A stretch of 64,000 nucleotides of DNA from Gordonia asplenii (GCF_012933505.1 NZ_JABBNB010000031.1:1-64000), one strand, 5' to 3'; numbered from the stretch's first letter, positions 16,399-25,327 are shown. The notes: generated from the letters alone by a model not told the origin. Numbers and translations are program-made.

Positions 16399-17080
16399 CA
16401 AGACCCGGGTCCTCGTCGTCGACGACGAGCCGGCGTTGCTGCGCGCGCTGCGAATCAATCTGAGCGCCAGAGGATTCGACGTCGCCGTTGCGGCTACCGG
16501 TGCGGAGGCGCTGGTACTTGCGGCGCGCCATCGACCCGACGTCGTGGTCCTCGACCTCGGGCTGCCGGACATGGACGGCCGGACGGTGCTCGACGGCCTG
16601 CGCGGGTGGACGAACGTTCCGGTGATCGTCCTCTCGGCGCGTACCGATGCGATGGACAAGGTCGACGCGCTCGACGCCGGTGCCGATGATTACGTGACCA
16701 AACCCTTCGGCATGGAAGAGTTTCTGGCGAGGCTCCGCGCGGCCGTGCGTCGAGGATCGGTGGGGACCCGGGTCGACCGGCCCATCGTCGAGACCGCGAC
16801 GTTCACCGTCGACCTCGGCGCGAAGCGAGTCACTCGTGACGGGGCCGATGTTCATCTCACGCCGACCGAGTGGGGAATTCTGGAACTGCTCGCCAACAAC
16901 GTCGGGCAGTTGGTCACTCAGGCGGAACTGCTCAATACGGTGTGGGGACCCGCGTACGCCGGTCAGAATCATTATCTGAGAGTGTATTTGGCGGGTCTGC
17001 GGCGCAAGCTGGAGGACGATCCAGGCAAGCCCAGGCATCTGTTGACCGAGCAGGGGATGGGATACCGGTTGGTGGTGTGA
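16385..17080 (+). CDS. kdpE: KdpE, response regulator of the kdp operon
   Basis: 231 residues of the OmpR/PhoB type. The receiver domain has VLVVDDEP, the phospho-acceptor Asp in VVVLDLGLPDMDG, VIVLSAR and YVTKPF. The C-terminal winged helix has LTPTEWGILELLANNVGQLV and HYLRVYLAGLRRKLEDDP. The ATG at 16385 sits within the end of kdpD after a GAGGAGG-like site. It should activate transcription ahead of the small kdpF-side genes at low K+. No KdpE box was recognised there. Confidence 0.94.
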   Translation: MTSPDKTRVLVVDDEPALLRALRINLSARGFDVAVAATGAEALVLAARHRPDVVVLDLGLPDMDGRTVLDGLRGWTNVPVIVLSARTDAMDKVDALDAGADDYVTKPFGMEEFLARLRAAVRRGSVGTRVDRPIVETATFTVDLGAKRVTRDGADVHLTPTEWGILELLANNVGQLVTQAELLNTVWGPAYAGQNHYLRVYLAGLRRKLEDDPGKPRHLLTEQGMGYRLVV

Positions 17081-17110
17081 GGGCCGGAATGCGATTCGAA
17101 GGGAGAGGGT

Positions 17111-17329
17111 GTGCACGGTGAGCTTTATGTCGTCGGAGGCGCAGCAATGGCACTTGCGTTCGACGCGCGGCGGGTTACGGCTGATGTCGACGCAGTCTTC
17201 GAGCCGACCACAGTAATCCGCGAGGCTGCTCGACATGTCGCTGGCAACCACCCGACGCTGTTGGAGGGTGACGACTGGCTCGACGACGCGGCCAAAGGCC
17301 TTGTCCCGCCGGGGCCGTTGCTGGAGTGA
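17111..17329 (+). pseudogene. Remnant of an AbiEii/DUF6036-type nucleotidyltransferase
   Basis: 72 residues matching, as I recognise the family, the core of toxin-like nucleotidyltransferases: GELYVVGGAAMALAFDARR, then TADVDAVFEP (the G-x-AxxL and DxD-like region) and DDWLDDAAKG. Full proteins of this type are about 160-190 residues. Here the N-terminal helices and the whole second half are missing. The frame opens right after the kdpE stop, with homology beginning around 17105. It is probably a decayed toxin-antitoxin relic left at the kdp operon end. Confidence 0.5.
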
Positions 17330-17538
17330 TTGACGCGATTGTCGCGGCCGCTGCGGGCTATGTGGGCTTGCGTCATGGGGGATCAGAACCACGGTGGACT
17401 CGTCAGCCCACACGGTTTCTGCACCGATCGTGGCATCCCGGTCCGGCTGGGATGTTCGCCTACTCGCGGGTGCATGCACCCGCGTCCTTTGTGGTCAGAG
17501 GCATTGTGGTGGAGGAGGATTCGCTGCAATCCGTGTAG
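17326..17538 (+). pseudogene. Possible remnant of the nucleotidyltransferase's partner gene
   Basis: A 70-residue frame beginning at a GTG that overlaps the previous stop. Its C-terminal part (EPRWTRQPTRFLHRSW, then VHAPASFVVRGIVVEED) resembles, from memory, the C-terminus of proteins encoded next to DUF6036 nucleotidyltransferases in actinobacteria. The N-terminal DNA-binding part is absent. I hold this loosely: it may simply be open by chance. Confidence 0.3.
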
Positions 17539-17566
17539 AAGCCGTCGGGATTGGCCAAGCCTCCGA

Positions 17567-18427
17567 CTACTCCTCGCTCACCCTCCACATCGGGTTCACC
17601 GGACCGTGTCCGGCGCCCAGCGGGTAGGCCCAGCGCAGCCCCTCGGTGACCCACGACTTCGCGAACCGCACCGCGTCGGGGACCGAATACCCATGTGCGA
17701 GTGCGGCGGTGATGGCCGCGGCCAGCGTATCGCCCGCACCGTGATCATGGCCGGTCGCAATGCGTTCGGTGGTGAACTCGTGGTCTTCGACGCCGTCGCT
17801 GAGCAGGTCCGGACTCTGCGTCGACGAGCGCAGGTGCCCTCCCTTGACGAGCGCCCACTGCGCACCCATGTCGAGCAGCGCCCGCACGGCGTCGTGTTGG
17901 GACGCGGCGTCGGTGACGTCGATGCCGGTGATCAGCCGCACCTCGTCGAGATTGGGCGTCACCACGGTTGCCCGGGGAATCAGGTTGGTGCGCAACGCAT
18001 CGAAGGCCTCCGCGGCCAACAGCGGGTCGCCGTGCATCGACGCCGCGACTGGGTCGACGACGAGCGGAACGGTGCGGCTGTTGCCGAGATCGAGTTCGTC
18101 CGCGGTCGACGCGACGGCGTCGATGATGGGTCCCGATGCCAGCATTCCGGTCTTGACCGCGCCGACACCGATATCGGTCACGACCGAACGCATTTGTGCG
18201 GCAACGATATCCGGGCTCATTGCGACGAAATCGCTGACGCCGACGGTGTTTTGGACGGTCACCGCGGTCACCGCGACGCAGGCGTGCACCCCGAGTAACG
18301 CGAATGTTCGCATGTCGGTTTGAATTCCCGCGCCGCCGCCGGAGTCGGATCCGGCGACGGTCATCACGCGGGTCGGGGTCGCCCCGCGTGCGGCGGTGGG
18401 CAGCAGGGCGATGTCGGTGCGGCTCAA
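17567..18427 (-). CDS. thiD: Hydroxymethylpyrimidine (phosphate) kinase ThiD
   Basis: 286 residues, ribokinase fold. Phosphorylates HMP and HMP-phosphate to the pyrophosphate used by ThiE. Motifs: MTVAGSDSGGGAGIQTDMRTF, VTAVTVQNT, VKTGML, VVTPNLDEV and the catalytic-loop GAGDTLAAAITAALAHG near the end. A TTG at 18427 is the best start, seven bases after the thiC stop with AGGA just upstream, so thiC and thiD are one transcription unit under the upstream riboswitch. A shorter start at the ATG of MTVAGSD would remove only the non-conserved N-terminus. Confidence 0.92.
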   Translation of the reverse strand: MSRTDIALLPTAARGATPTRVMTVAGSDSGGGAGIQTDMRTFALLGVHACVAVTAVTVQNTVGVSDFVAMSPDIVAAQMRSVVTDIGVGAVKTGMLASGPIIDAVASTADELDLGNSRTVPLVVDPVAASMHGDPLLAAEAFDALRTNLIPRATVVTPNLDEVRLITGIDVTDAASQHDAVRALLDMGAQWALVKGGHLRSSTQSPDLLSDGVEDHEFTTERIATGHDHGAGDTLAAAITAALAHGYSVPDAVRFAKSWVTEGLRWAYPLGAGHGPVNPMWRVSEE

Positions 18428-18434
18428 CCGATTC

Positions 18435-20090
18435 CTATGCCTTCACCGCGTCGAGCGGCAGGTAGACGCGGTTTCCGGCGTCGATGAACTCCTGCGACTT
18501 GGCCGCCATCTCCTGCGCGATCTTGCGATCGATGTCCTCGGCGGTCACCAGATTGTTCTCCTCGGCGTAGGTGCGCACATCGGCGGAGATGCGCATCGAG
18601 CAGAACTTCGGCCCGCACATCGAGCAGAAGTGCGCGGTCTTCGCGGGTTCGGCAGGCATGGTCTCGTCGTGGTACTCCCGTGCGGTGTCGGGGTCGAGTG
18701 CGAGATTGAACTGGTCGGTCCAGCGAAATTCGAAGCGCGCCTTGCTCAAAGCGTTGTCGCGATCCTGCGCGCCCGGGTGTCCCTTGGCGAGATCGGCGGA
18801 ATGCGCGGCGATCTTGTAGGTGATCACACCGACTTTCACGTCATCGCGGTTGGGCAGCCCGAGGTGCTCTTTGGGAGTGACGTAGCAGAGCATCGCGGTG
18901 CCCGCCTGGGCGATCATCGCGGCACCGATCGCGGAGGTGATGTGGTCGTAGGCAGGTGCGATGTCGGTGGCGAGCGGTCCGAGCGTGTAGAACGGCGCCT
19001 CTTCGCAGAGTTCCTCTTCGAGACGGACGTTCTCGGCGATCTTGTGCATCGGGACATGGCCCGGCCCCTCGATCATCACCTGCACGCCATGGGATTTCGC
19101 GATCTTGGTGAGTTCGCCGAGAGTGCGCAGCTCGGCGAACTGAGCCTCGTCGTTGGCGTCGGCGATCGAACCGGGCCGCAGCCCGTCACCGAGAGAGAAG
19201 GTGATGTCGTAGCGCGCGAAGATCTCACACAGCTCGTCGAAGTGCGTGTACAGGAACGACTCTTCGTGGTGAGCGAGACACCACGCCGCCATGATCGATC
19301 CGCCGCGCGACACGATCCCCGTCACCCGGCGCGCGGTCAGTGGCACATAGCGCAGTAGCACGCCCGCATGCACCGTCATATAGTCGACGCCCTGCTCGGC
19401 TTGCTCGATCACCGTGTCGCGGTACAACTCCCAGGTCAGCCTGGTGGGGTCGCCGTTGACCTTCTCGAGTGCCTGGTAGATCGGCACGGTGCCGACGGGC
19501 ACCGGCGAATTGCGCATGATCCATTCGCGGGTCTGGTGAATGTCTTTGCCGGTGGACAGGTCCATGATCGTGTCGGCGCCCCACCGGGTGGCCCAGACCA
19601 TCTTCTCGACCTCTTCGGCGATCGACGACGTGACCGCCGAATTGCCGATGTTGGCATTCACCTTCACCGCGAAGGCTTTGCCGATGATCATCGGCTCGCA
19701 TTCGGGGTGGCGATGGTTCGCGGGGATGACCGCCCGGCCGATGGCTACCTCGCTGCGGACGAGTTCGGGGTCGACGCCTTCGCGCGCGGCGATGAAGCGC
19801 ATCTCGTCGGTGATCAGACCCGCGCGGGCCCAGGCCAGCTGCGTCGACGCGCCACCCACGGCGTCGGGCTTCGACCAGGAGTCGCGCGTCGGTGCCAGGC
19901 CGGCCTCCACGTCGATGACGGCGGTGGCGTCGGTGTACGGACCCGAGGTGTCGTACAGGTCGAGGTACTCGCCGTTGGTCAGATTCACCCGCCGCTGCGG
20001 AATGCGAAGATGGTCGATCTCGAGATAACGCTTGGTGCTGCCTTCGATCGGGCCGGTGGTGACCTGACTGGTCGATACAGGTGTGCCCAT
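18435..20090 (-). CDS. thiC: Phosphomethylpyrimidine synthase ThiC
   Basis: A radical-SAM enzyme converting aminoimidazole ribotide to HMP-phosphate. 551 residues. Motifs include VNANIGNSAV, WGADTIMDLSTGKDIHQTRE, TVHAGVLLRYVPLTA, GDGLRPGSIADANDEAQF, MIEGPGHVPMHKI and the C-terminal iron-sulfur cluster motif CSMCGPKFCSM (CxxCxxxxC). I chose the ATG at 20090, supported by a GGGAG site within the 3' end of the riboswitch. An ATG three codons upstream is closer to that site. It begins the thiC-thiD operon. Confidence 0.95.
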   Translation of the reverse strand: MGTPVSTSQVTTGPIEGSTKRYLEIDHLRIPQRRVNLTNGEYLDLYDTSGPYTDATAVIDVEAGLAPTRDSWSKPDAVGGASTQLAWARAGLITDEMRFIAAREGVDPELVRSEVAIGRAVIPANHRHPECEPMIIGKAFAVKVNANIGNSAVTSSIAEEVEKMVWATRWGADTIMDLSTGKDIHQTREWIMRNSPVPVGTVPIYQALEKVNGDPTRLTWELYRDTVIEQAEQGVDYMTVHAGVLLRYVPLTARRVTGIVSRGGSIMAAWCLAHHEESFLYTHFDELCEIFARYDITFSLGDGLRPGSIADANDEAQFAELRTLGELTKIAKSHGVQVMIEGPGHVPMHKIAENVRLEEELCEEAPFYTLGPLATDIAPAYDHITSAIGAAMIAQAGTAMLCYVTPKEHLGLPNRDDVKVGVITYKIAAHSADLAKGHPGAQDRDNALSKARFEFRWTDQFNLALDPDTAREYHDETMPAEPAKTAHFCSMCGPKFCSMRISADVRTYAEENNLVTAEDIDRKIAQEMAAKSQEFIDAGNRVYLPLDAVKA

Positions 20091-20099
20091 GTTTCTCAA

Positions 20100-20190
20100 C
20101 TCCCTACGCCGGCATTATCCGGACAGGTTCGGCGGTCGACGACCGTCCCGTCGTCATCTCAGCCCTCGGTACGTGAGAGCCCCCGCGTGT
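20100..20190 (-). promoter_or_regulatory. TPP riboswitch upstream of thiC
   Basis: Read on the minus strand: GGGGGCTC (about 20183-20176), GAGGGCTGAGATGACGA (about 20167-20151), then GAACCTGTCCGGATAATGCCGGCGTAGGGA (split over about 20130-20101), the standard THI-box order. The closing strand runs into the thiC ribosome-binding site, again suggesting translational control. Together with the one at 4797 it puts most thiamine genes of the window under TPP. Confidence 0.92.
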
Positions 20191-20417
20191 TCATTTGTGA
20201 TGTGCGTCCGACAGCCTACCGCGATCGTTACGACGATGTGCGACGTCGGGTCAGGTCGGGGTGAATGCGCGAAATGTCGGGTGGCGAGGTCCGGTCTACG
20301 AGGAAACGTCGCCTGCGTCGTCGTCGTGGAGTTTGTCGCGTTTTGCATACGGAACGGAAACGGCTTGCCGGTAGAAGTCGTTCGACGCCTCGCAGAAGGT
20401 TGGCGATTCGATTAGAC

Positions 20418-20433
20418 TGTGACTGGAATCACA
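20418..20433. promoter_or_regulatory. CRP/GlxR-type operator
   Basis: TGTGA-ctggaa-TCACA is an exact match to the CRP-family consensus TGTGA-N6-TCACA, with the palindrome extended to 8-base arms GACTGTGA/TCACAGTC (20415-20436). It lies 70 bases upstream of the GNAT gene start at 20503. In mycolata a CRP homologue (GlxR or Crp) uses this motif with cAMP. Whether it activates or represses is unknown. Confidence 0.65.
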
Positions 20434-20502
20434 GTCGACGCTGGCGTTGTCGGAGTTGTTCACCGATCATCGTCAGCGTTGCTGCGGGTAAAGGAGTGAA
20501 CC

Positions 20503-20847
20503 GTGCAGTTCAAGCGACGTAACCGTCCGCCGCAGGCGGCGAGGGACATCCTTCAGCAGATCTCGGAAGTGGTGCACAACCCGGCGCGTGAGCGCTTCGA
20601 GTTGTGGGTCGCGGGCGATCTGGTCGGGGTGCTCGGATACCAAACCGAGTCGACGCCCGACGGCTTGGTGATCACCGTTCTGCACACCGTGATATACGAC
20701 GAATACACAGGTCATGGGCTCGGCACGCGACTCACGCGGGGAGCATTGGACTACGCGCGGGAGCAGGGTGCGCGCATCCGGCCGGTCTGCTCGTTCACCA
20801 AGGAATATCTCGACGCGCATCCGGGGATTGTGCCGATCGCGGCGTGA
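20503..20847 (+). CDS. Small GNAT-like N-acetyltransferase
   Basis: 114 residues of the short GNAT family sometimes annotated YjdJ-type. Core elements are LVGVLGYQTE, the acetyl-CoA loop region TVIYDEYTGHGLGTRLTRGALDYARE and the terminal VCSFTKEYLDAHPG. Such proteins are predicted cytosolic acetyltransferases of unknown substrate. A GTG start follows AAAGGAG by a normal distance. It is monocistronic as far as can be seen, and a CRP/GlxR-type site lies upstream. Confidence 0.8.
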   Translation: MQFKRRNRPPQAARDILQQISEVVHNPARERFELWVAGDLVGVLGYQTESTPDGLVITVLHTVIYDEYTGHGLGTRLTRGALDYAREQGARIRPVCSFTKEYLDAHPGIVPIAA

Positions 20848-20876
20848 GCGACGCGTCGTCGGTGATCGAGTCCCGG

Positions 20877-21134
20877 CTACCGGCGTCGGCGGCTGTCGGA
20901 TATCGGCGCGAGCCGACTGTTGACCAATCGGATGCCGGCGATCATCGTCGCCGTCACGATTACCGCGACGGTCACCGCGGCCGCCCAGCTCGCCCCGATG
21001 ACGTTGGCCGTCCCCGTCGTCGATGCCGCTTTCGTGTAGAGGACCACCAGTGCGACAGACGCGGCCGCGCCGTATGCGGTCATCAGCACGCCGAGCCAGG
21101 TCGGAATGTGCAGGTCACGCTTGCGGGTGCTCAT
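20877..21134 (-). CDS. Small two-helix membrane protein
   Basis: 85 residues with two hydrophobic segments: about 13-35 (WLGVLMTAYGAAASVALVVL) and 46-68 (IGASWAAAVTVAVIVTATMI). Both ends are basic, suggesting both termini are cytoplasmic. I do not recognise the family. It is convergent with the GNAT gene and no function can be inferred. Confidence 0.55.
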   Translation of the reverse strand: MSTRKRDLHIPTWLGVLMTAYGAAASVALVVLYTKAASTTGTANVIGASWAAAVTVAVIVTATMIAGIRLVNSRLAPISDSRRRR

Positions 21135-21302
21135 GCGGCGATCCTAGTATCGATCGTCCGCGTTGACCGGGTAAGTGGCGAGAACCGTTCAATTGATTGA
21201 GGGCGCATCACTCCAGCTTGCCCGCGAACGCTGAGCGCAACATGAGCAATGACTGCCGGTCTGCGGGGGAGGGTATGTCGCGTCGTGGCCGACGAGCTGA
21301 GC

Positions 21303-21321
21303 AATAGATAGGCTACCCTAA
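21303..21321. promoter_or_regulatory. Weak iron box before the siderophore-interacting protein gene
   Basis: The right half GGCTACCCTAA fits the IdeR/DtxR 19-mer TWAGGTWAGSCTWACCTWA well and the left half poorly: 14 of 19 positions by my count. It sits 49 bases before the gene for a siderophore-interacting protein, which supports a role in iron repression. Confidence 0.55.
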
Positions 21322-21369
21322 ATTCAATGCCCTACTCGGGCGAGGAATTCAACGAAGGGTGGGTGCATC

Positions 21370-22131
21370 ATGTCCGGCACCGCTGTACAAACACTGTCGC
21401 GCGGATGGCAGGGTCGCGTCCTGAAGCTCATGGGCGCCGACGACTTCACGTTCACGGTCACCAGCACCGAGTCGATCACCGATGAGTACGTCCGCCTCGG
21501 GTTCACCGGCGGGGGATTCCTCAGCGCCCGTCCGATGCACCCCACGATGTGGGTGCGACTGTGGTTCGAGAATGAAGGCAAACTGCACCAGCGTGGTTAC
21601 ACCCTCGTCGACGCCGATGTGGCCGCCGACACGTTCTTCATCGAGTTCGCGATGCACGAGGGACCGTCGGCCCAGTGGGCGCGCACCGCGAAGGTCGGTG
21701 ACCGGATCAACGCCACATTCATGGGATCGAAGTTCGCCTATCCCGATCCGGCGCCCTCGGGCTGGCTGGTCGCAGGTGACTCGGCATCGCTGCCGGCGAT
21801 CAACTCTCTCCTCGAGGCGATCGATGAATCCGCGAACCCTGCTGCGGCAGCGACTATCTGGTTCGAGGTCGCGCATGAGTCCGAGCGGACCCTGCCGCTG
21901 CGGGTCCGTCCGCAGGACACCGTGCACTACATCGACCGAGTCGATGCCAGTGCAGACCTGATCGCCGCGGTCAAAGCCGCCGCATTCGACGCATCCGGCC
22001 AATTCGCCTGGGTGGCAACCGAATCGTCGGCGACGAGAGCGATCGCTGCGATCTTCCGCAGCGACTTCAAGTTGGGGCGCAAGGGCGTGAAATCGATGGC
22101 CTACTGGGTGTACGGGCGCAGTTTCGGATAG
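21370..22131 (+). CDS. Siderophore-interacting (ViuB-like) ferric reductase
   Basis: 253 residues, FAD-binding SIP family, which reduces ferric siderophores in the cytosol to release iron. N-terminal flavin barrel: YVRLGFTGGGF, then the conserved RGYTLVDADVAADTFFIEF and the HEGPSAQWA segment. NAD(P)H domain: GWLVAGDSASLPAINSLLE and the final YWVYGRS, all typical of the family. An iron box upstream and the siderophore cluster 7 kb away suggest it serves that siderophore. Confidence 0.9.
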   Translation: MSGTAVQTLSRGWQGRVLKLMGADDFTFTVTSTESITDEYVRLGFTGGGFLSARPMHPTMWVRLWFENEGKLHQRGYTLVDADVAADTFFIEFAMHEGPSAQWARTAKVGDRINATFMGSKFAYPDPAPSGWLVAGDSASLPAINSLLEAIDESANPAAAATIWFEVAHESERTLPLRVRPQDTVHYIDRVDASADLIAAVKAAAFDASGQFAWVATESSATRAIAAIFRSDFKLGRKGVKSMAYWVYGRSFG

Positions 22132-22255
22132 GCGAACCCATCGCGCACCCGAGTTGTCGTCACACCGAAGCTGGTGGTGTGTCGCACTTGAAGAGTTGTA
22201 TGACCGTTGCGTTCCTCTGCCGGTTGAGCCTGGTTTTATCGGTTCGGGCACTCCA

Positions 22256-22696
22256 TCTGCTGGTTGAGCAGCGAGGAGCGCTAGCGCGCCGTACTGAGCG
22301 AGGCGCTAGCCGAGTCGAAGTGACGAGCGCGTCGAAACCCCTGTACCGCAATGCATTTGATGGTAGCGCACGTGTCGAACTGTGATGGTATCGAACATCG
22401 AGGCGTGTGCACCCGTAGGGTGCACACGCGACACTTGCCGGGTGAAAGTCGCCGATATTGGCGCGGACCGTCGAAAGTCGTTGTGGCTGAGAGGTTTCGA
22501 CACGGACTCGGCTAGCGCTACTTCGACTCGGCTAGCGCCTCGCTCAGCACGGCGCTCGTCCGGCTCAACCAGCAGAGGGGCGCTTCGACCGGTGAAACCA
22601 GGTTGAGCGAGCGGACCGAGTCGAAACCCGCCGGCCGGGTAATGACGAAACCCGCAGCGTCGCAGTGGTTTCGACTCGGCTTCGCCTCGCTCAACC
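22256..22696. repeat. Cluster of inverted repeats (GGTTGAG..CGAGTCGAAACC type)
   Basis: An imperfect inverted pair of about 85 bases (22256-22340 with 22493-22576) and a second, shorter pair (22601-22629 with 22667-22696) share the ends GGTTGAG and CGAGTCGAAACC. Cores such as GAGCGAGGCGCTAGCCGAGT are near-identical between copies. No gene occupies 22132-22952. The composition suggests a dispersed palindromic element family of the genome that has been inserted several times here (inference). Confidence 0.8.
22403..22429. repeat. Perfect 12-bp-arm hairpin inside the repeat cluster
   Basis: Arms GCGTGTGCACCC (22403-22414) and GGGTGCACACGC (22418-22429) are fully complementary around gta. It lies in the loop of the 22256/22493 inverted repeat, about 270 bases after the siderophore-interacting protein gene. 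It could be a terminator without T-run, or a protein-binding palindrome. Confidence 0.7.
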
Positions 22697-22952
22697 AGCA
22701 GTATGCGGCGAAGCAGGGTGCGCGCAAGATATCACTCAGCACGACGGTAACACCGAAACACGCTCGTCGCTAACGCTCCTCACGGCTCAACCAGCGAAAG
22801 GGTCCTCCATCGGCGGATCCAGGCTCGGAGAGCGCGGGATACGTGTCGAAGCTCGCGAGCTCGCTTCGGCACTGGGGGAGCGGAGTTGGCCCCGTCGGTG
22901 ACGATGGATCGTTGCGTGCCCAATCCCAGCTCGCGGATTGATTCGCACAGGC

Positions 22953-24002
22953 TCAGTAGTCGGAGTCCGCCGCCAACTGCTCGGCCACGAACAGCGGCGG
23001 TGTCGCGTCAGAGCCGTCGATGCGCCGCCGAATCAGGGCGCGGACTTGATCACGCAGGTAGCGGGCGTCGGGCCGCGACGGTGCACCGACGACGCACTCC
23101 ATGGTTGACCAATCCGCGCTCCACGCCTGAGCCGCGCTGAGCGGCAACGGAATACGGACGCTACCCGCGCGACTCAGAGTTGCGCGCGCGTGCATCGGCG
23201 GATCCGGCAACGACAGCTCGACGTTCACCTCGGCAGCGCTCCGGCCGGGCAGGAGTGCGACGCGGACGTCGGCGACGACGTCGGGTGCGGCATCCACCGA
23301 CCACGAGACGGTGTCCTCGGCGGCGTCGAATACGTTGGCGGGCACCGTCTCCCACGCGAGTGATGCGCGTCCTCGGGCGATGCCGCCCGATGGGGCCGCA
23401 CGCGAACTCGGCCCGGCGGCGAGCGCGTAATCCGCCGCGATCTCTGATCTAGCGGCCTCCAGCGCATCGTCGATGGCGACCCCCGCGTCCCGGAGCAGCC
23501 ACCGCCGATGGAGCTCCCGTACCTCGGCGCGGTAATGCGTTGCGAGCGAATCGATCTCCTCGTCGTCGCGGCCAGCGAGAACGGCGTATGCGTCGCCGTC
23601 GAACGAATCGGCGTCGAAGTATGCCTCACAGTCCTCGGTCAGCAGCGCGACTTCGAGGTCGAGCACGACGCCCGACAGCGCGTCGATCCCGTCGGCGACA
23701 CTCGTCGGCCACCAGCGTCGTAGCCAATGGCCCCAGGCGAGGCGACACAGCAGCTCCAGCTCGTCGGTATCGGCGACGTCGGCGTCGGTGTGTGTACTCG
23801 ACGCCAGCGACGCGACGGTGTCGACATGTCGTTGCTCACCCACGATGCGCCACAGCCACGTGGCGTCGTCGAGGTTCCACAGGTGCAGCGTCGGTTCGGT
23901 GGAATCGAGCTCCCACACCAAGATTCCGCCCGCGACCTCCAGGGTCGTCGTCATCCACGTGGGCCGATCGCGTGAGCCGAGCGGAGTCGTCGTGATTCTC
24001 AT
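22953..24002 (-). CDS. Hypothetical protein of the CHAT/TPR locus
   Basis: 349 residues, acidic, no signal peptide and no membrane helix. I do not recognise a domain. It starts with a beta-rich segment (TLEVAGGILVWELDST) and a tryptophan-rich stretch (LHLWNLDDATWLWRIVGE), followed by helical acidic regions and a C-terminal helix VRALIRRRIDG. Its ATG overlaps the stop of the upstream minus-strand gene (23999-25327) by 4 bp, so the two are co-translated and probably act together. It sits close to TPR and CHAT-domain genes. Confidence 0.6.
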   Translation of the reverse strand: MRITTTPLGSRDRPTWMTTTLEVAGGILVWELDSTEPTLHLWNLDDATWLWRIVGEQRHVDTVASLASSTHTDADVADTDELELLCRLAWGHWLRRWWPTSVADGIDALSGVVLDLEVALLTEDCEAYFDADSFDGDAYAVLAGRDDEEIDSLATHYRAEVRELHRRWLLRDAGVAIDDALEAARSEIAADYALAAGPSSRAAPSGGIARGRASLAWETVPANVFDAAEDTVSWSVDAAPDVVADVRVALLPGRSAAEVNVELSLPDPPMHARATLSRAGSVRIPLPLSAAQAWSADWSTMECVVGAPSRPDARYLRDQVRALIRRRIDGSDATPPLFVAEQLAADSDY

Positions 24003-25327
24003 CGCGCCGCCTTCTCGATGACCGCGCGGATCCGGGAACGCTGGTCGTAGCTGACCGACCGGGCGATTCCGTCGAGCAGATCCAGCAGTGCGGCGGCGTC
24101 GAATCGGGTTGCGGGAGTGTCGGGTTCACCGATCGATCGGCCGTGCAGTCGCACCCAGAGCCTACTGAGGTAGGGGCGCCAGAACTCACGTAGGTCGGTG
24201 GCGAGGTCACTGTCGGAGCCGTCCAGCAGGAACCGCCGGTTGTACAAGATATGCGCCTGGGCGGCGAGCCGTTGGGTCATCGCCGTTACGAAGCCGTGCG
24301 GACTCGCTTGCGGCGCAAGGGGATACAGTTGCGCTGCAACGATGACGCCGACGAGCGCGGCGGCCTGCCAGACTGCCCCGTCCAATGCCCACGGCGCTCG
24401 GGAACGGGTGATCTCGTCGTCGACGAGATCGGCGATGGGCGGCAATTGTTCGCGGTCTCGGGAGCGTCGCAGCGTCGTGGCCACTCGAGTGGCGATGGAT
24501 CGATCGAGGGGCAGTCCGGCGGCACGCCCGCGCAGTGGGGGTGCGGTCGCTGGTACGACTGCTGAAAGTGACGGCGCGCGAACGGATTCCGGGACGCGGA
24601 TCTCACAGGCGGCGAGCAGTTCGGTGATCGAGGTGCCCGTGTCGAAGAGATCGAGGCCCACGGCCGCAGGCAGATTCGACGCGGTCAGTTCTTTCCAGTG
24701 CAGATCGCGCACGCGAGCGTCGACGTCGTCGGAGAGCAGGGCGGCGACTGTCTCGCTCGAGTCGGCCGGCGGGCGACCCACCGGGGCCTGCGTCGTCGAC
24801 GTCCACACGGCGTCGAGGGCCGCGGCGAGCCGGTCGTGGCCTGCGTCTAAGTAGTCGGTGAGGTCGTCGACGGACATGCCCGCACTGGGTTGATGGATGT
24901 CGACGATCATCTCGGCGGCGATCGACGAGGCATCGTCGGCCGGGGTGCCGTAAGACACCGCGAGTTCGAAGGCCCGCGGAAAATACTGTTCCTGGATGTT
25001 GCCGCCGGTGATGCCCGCGGTTCGACGTTGAGCCTTCAACTCGGTGAACCATCGCGCGGCGTCGGCCAACGTCGGTGCCGCCGCGCCGATCAGGTTCCCG
25101 ACGTCGCGAGCCTGATCGGCGTCGAGCAGTGGCTTGCCGTAGTCCGGGTTGGCCCGCAGCCGTAACACCAGTGGGTCGATGATGCATTTGACGGTGCGCG
25201 CCAACGGGCCGCCGTCGCGACCACTCATCATCGTGAACGGATCCGCACCGGTATCCGCGACGGTGGCGTCGACCATGTTTCGCCACGCCTCGGTGATCAC
25301 CGCGGTGCGCGGCCGAGGAGCAGTCAC
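23999..25327 (-). CDS. Hypothetical protein of the CHAT/TPR locus, first gene of a two-gene operon
   Basis: 442 residues from a GTG at 25327 (GGAAGGA lies upstream). Mostly helical with one hydrophobic stretch, WQAAALVGVIVAAQLYPLAP (about residues 305-325). No signal peptide and no family I recognise. A much longer open frame on this strand continues to 26701, but it runs antisense to the TPR gene and is rejected. Homology to anything characterised is not visible to me. It is divergent from the TPR-like gene, with only 60 bp between starts, suggesting a shared promoter region. Confidence 0.6.
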   Translation of the reverse strand: MTAPRPRTAVITEAWRNMVDATVADTGADPFTMMSGRDGGPLARTVKCIIDPLVLRLRANPDYGKPLLDADQARDVGNLIGAAAPTLADAARWFTELKAQRRTAGITGGNIQEQYFPRAFELAVSYGTPADDASSIAAEMIVDIHQPSAGMSVDDLTDYLDAGHDRLAAALDAVWTSTTQAPVGRPPADSSETVAALLSDDVDARVRDLHWKELTASNLPAAVGLDLFDTGTSITELLAACEIRVPESVRAPSLSAVVPATAPPLRGRAAGLPLDRSIATRVATTLRRSRDREQLPPIADLVDDEITRSRAPWALDGAVWQAAALVGVIVAAQLYPLAPQASPHGFVTAMTQRLAAQAHILYNRRFLLDGSDSDLATDLREFWRPYLSRLWVRLHGRSIGEPDTPATRFDAAALLDLLDGIARSVSYDQRSRIRAVIEKAAR

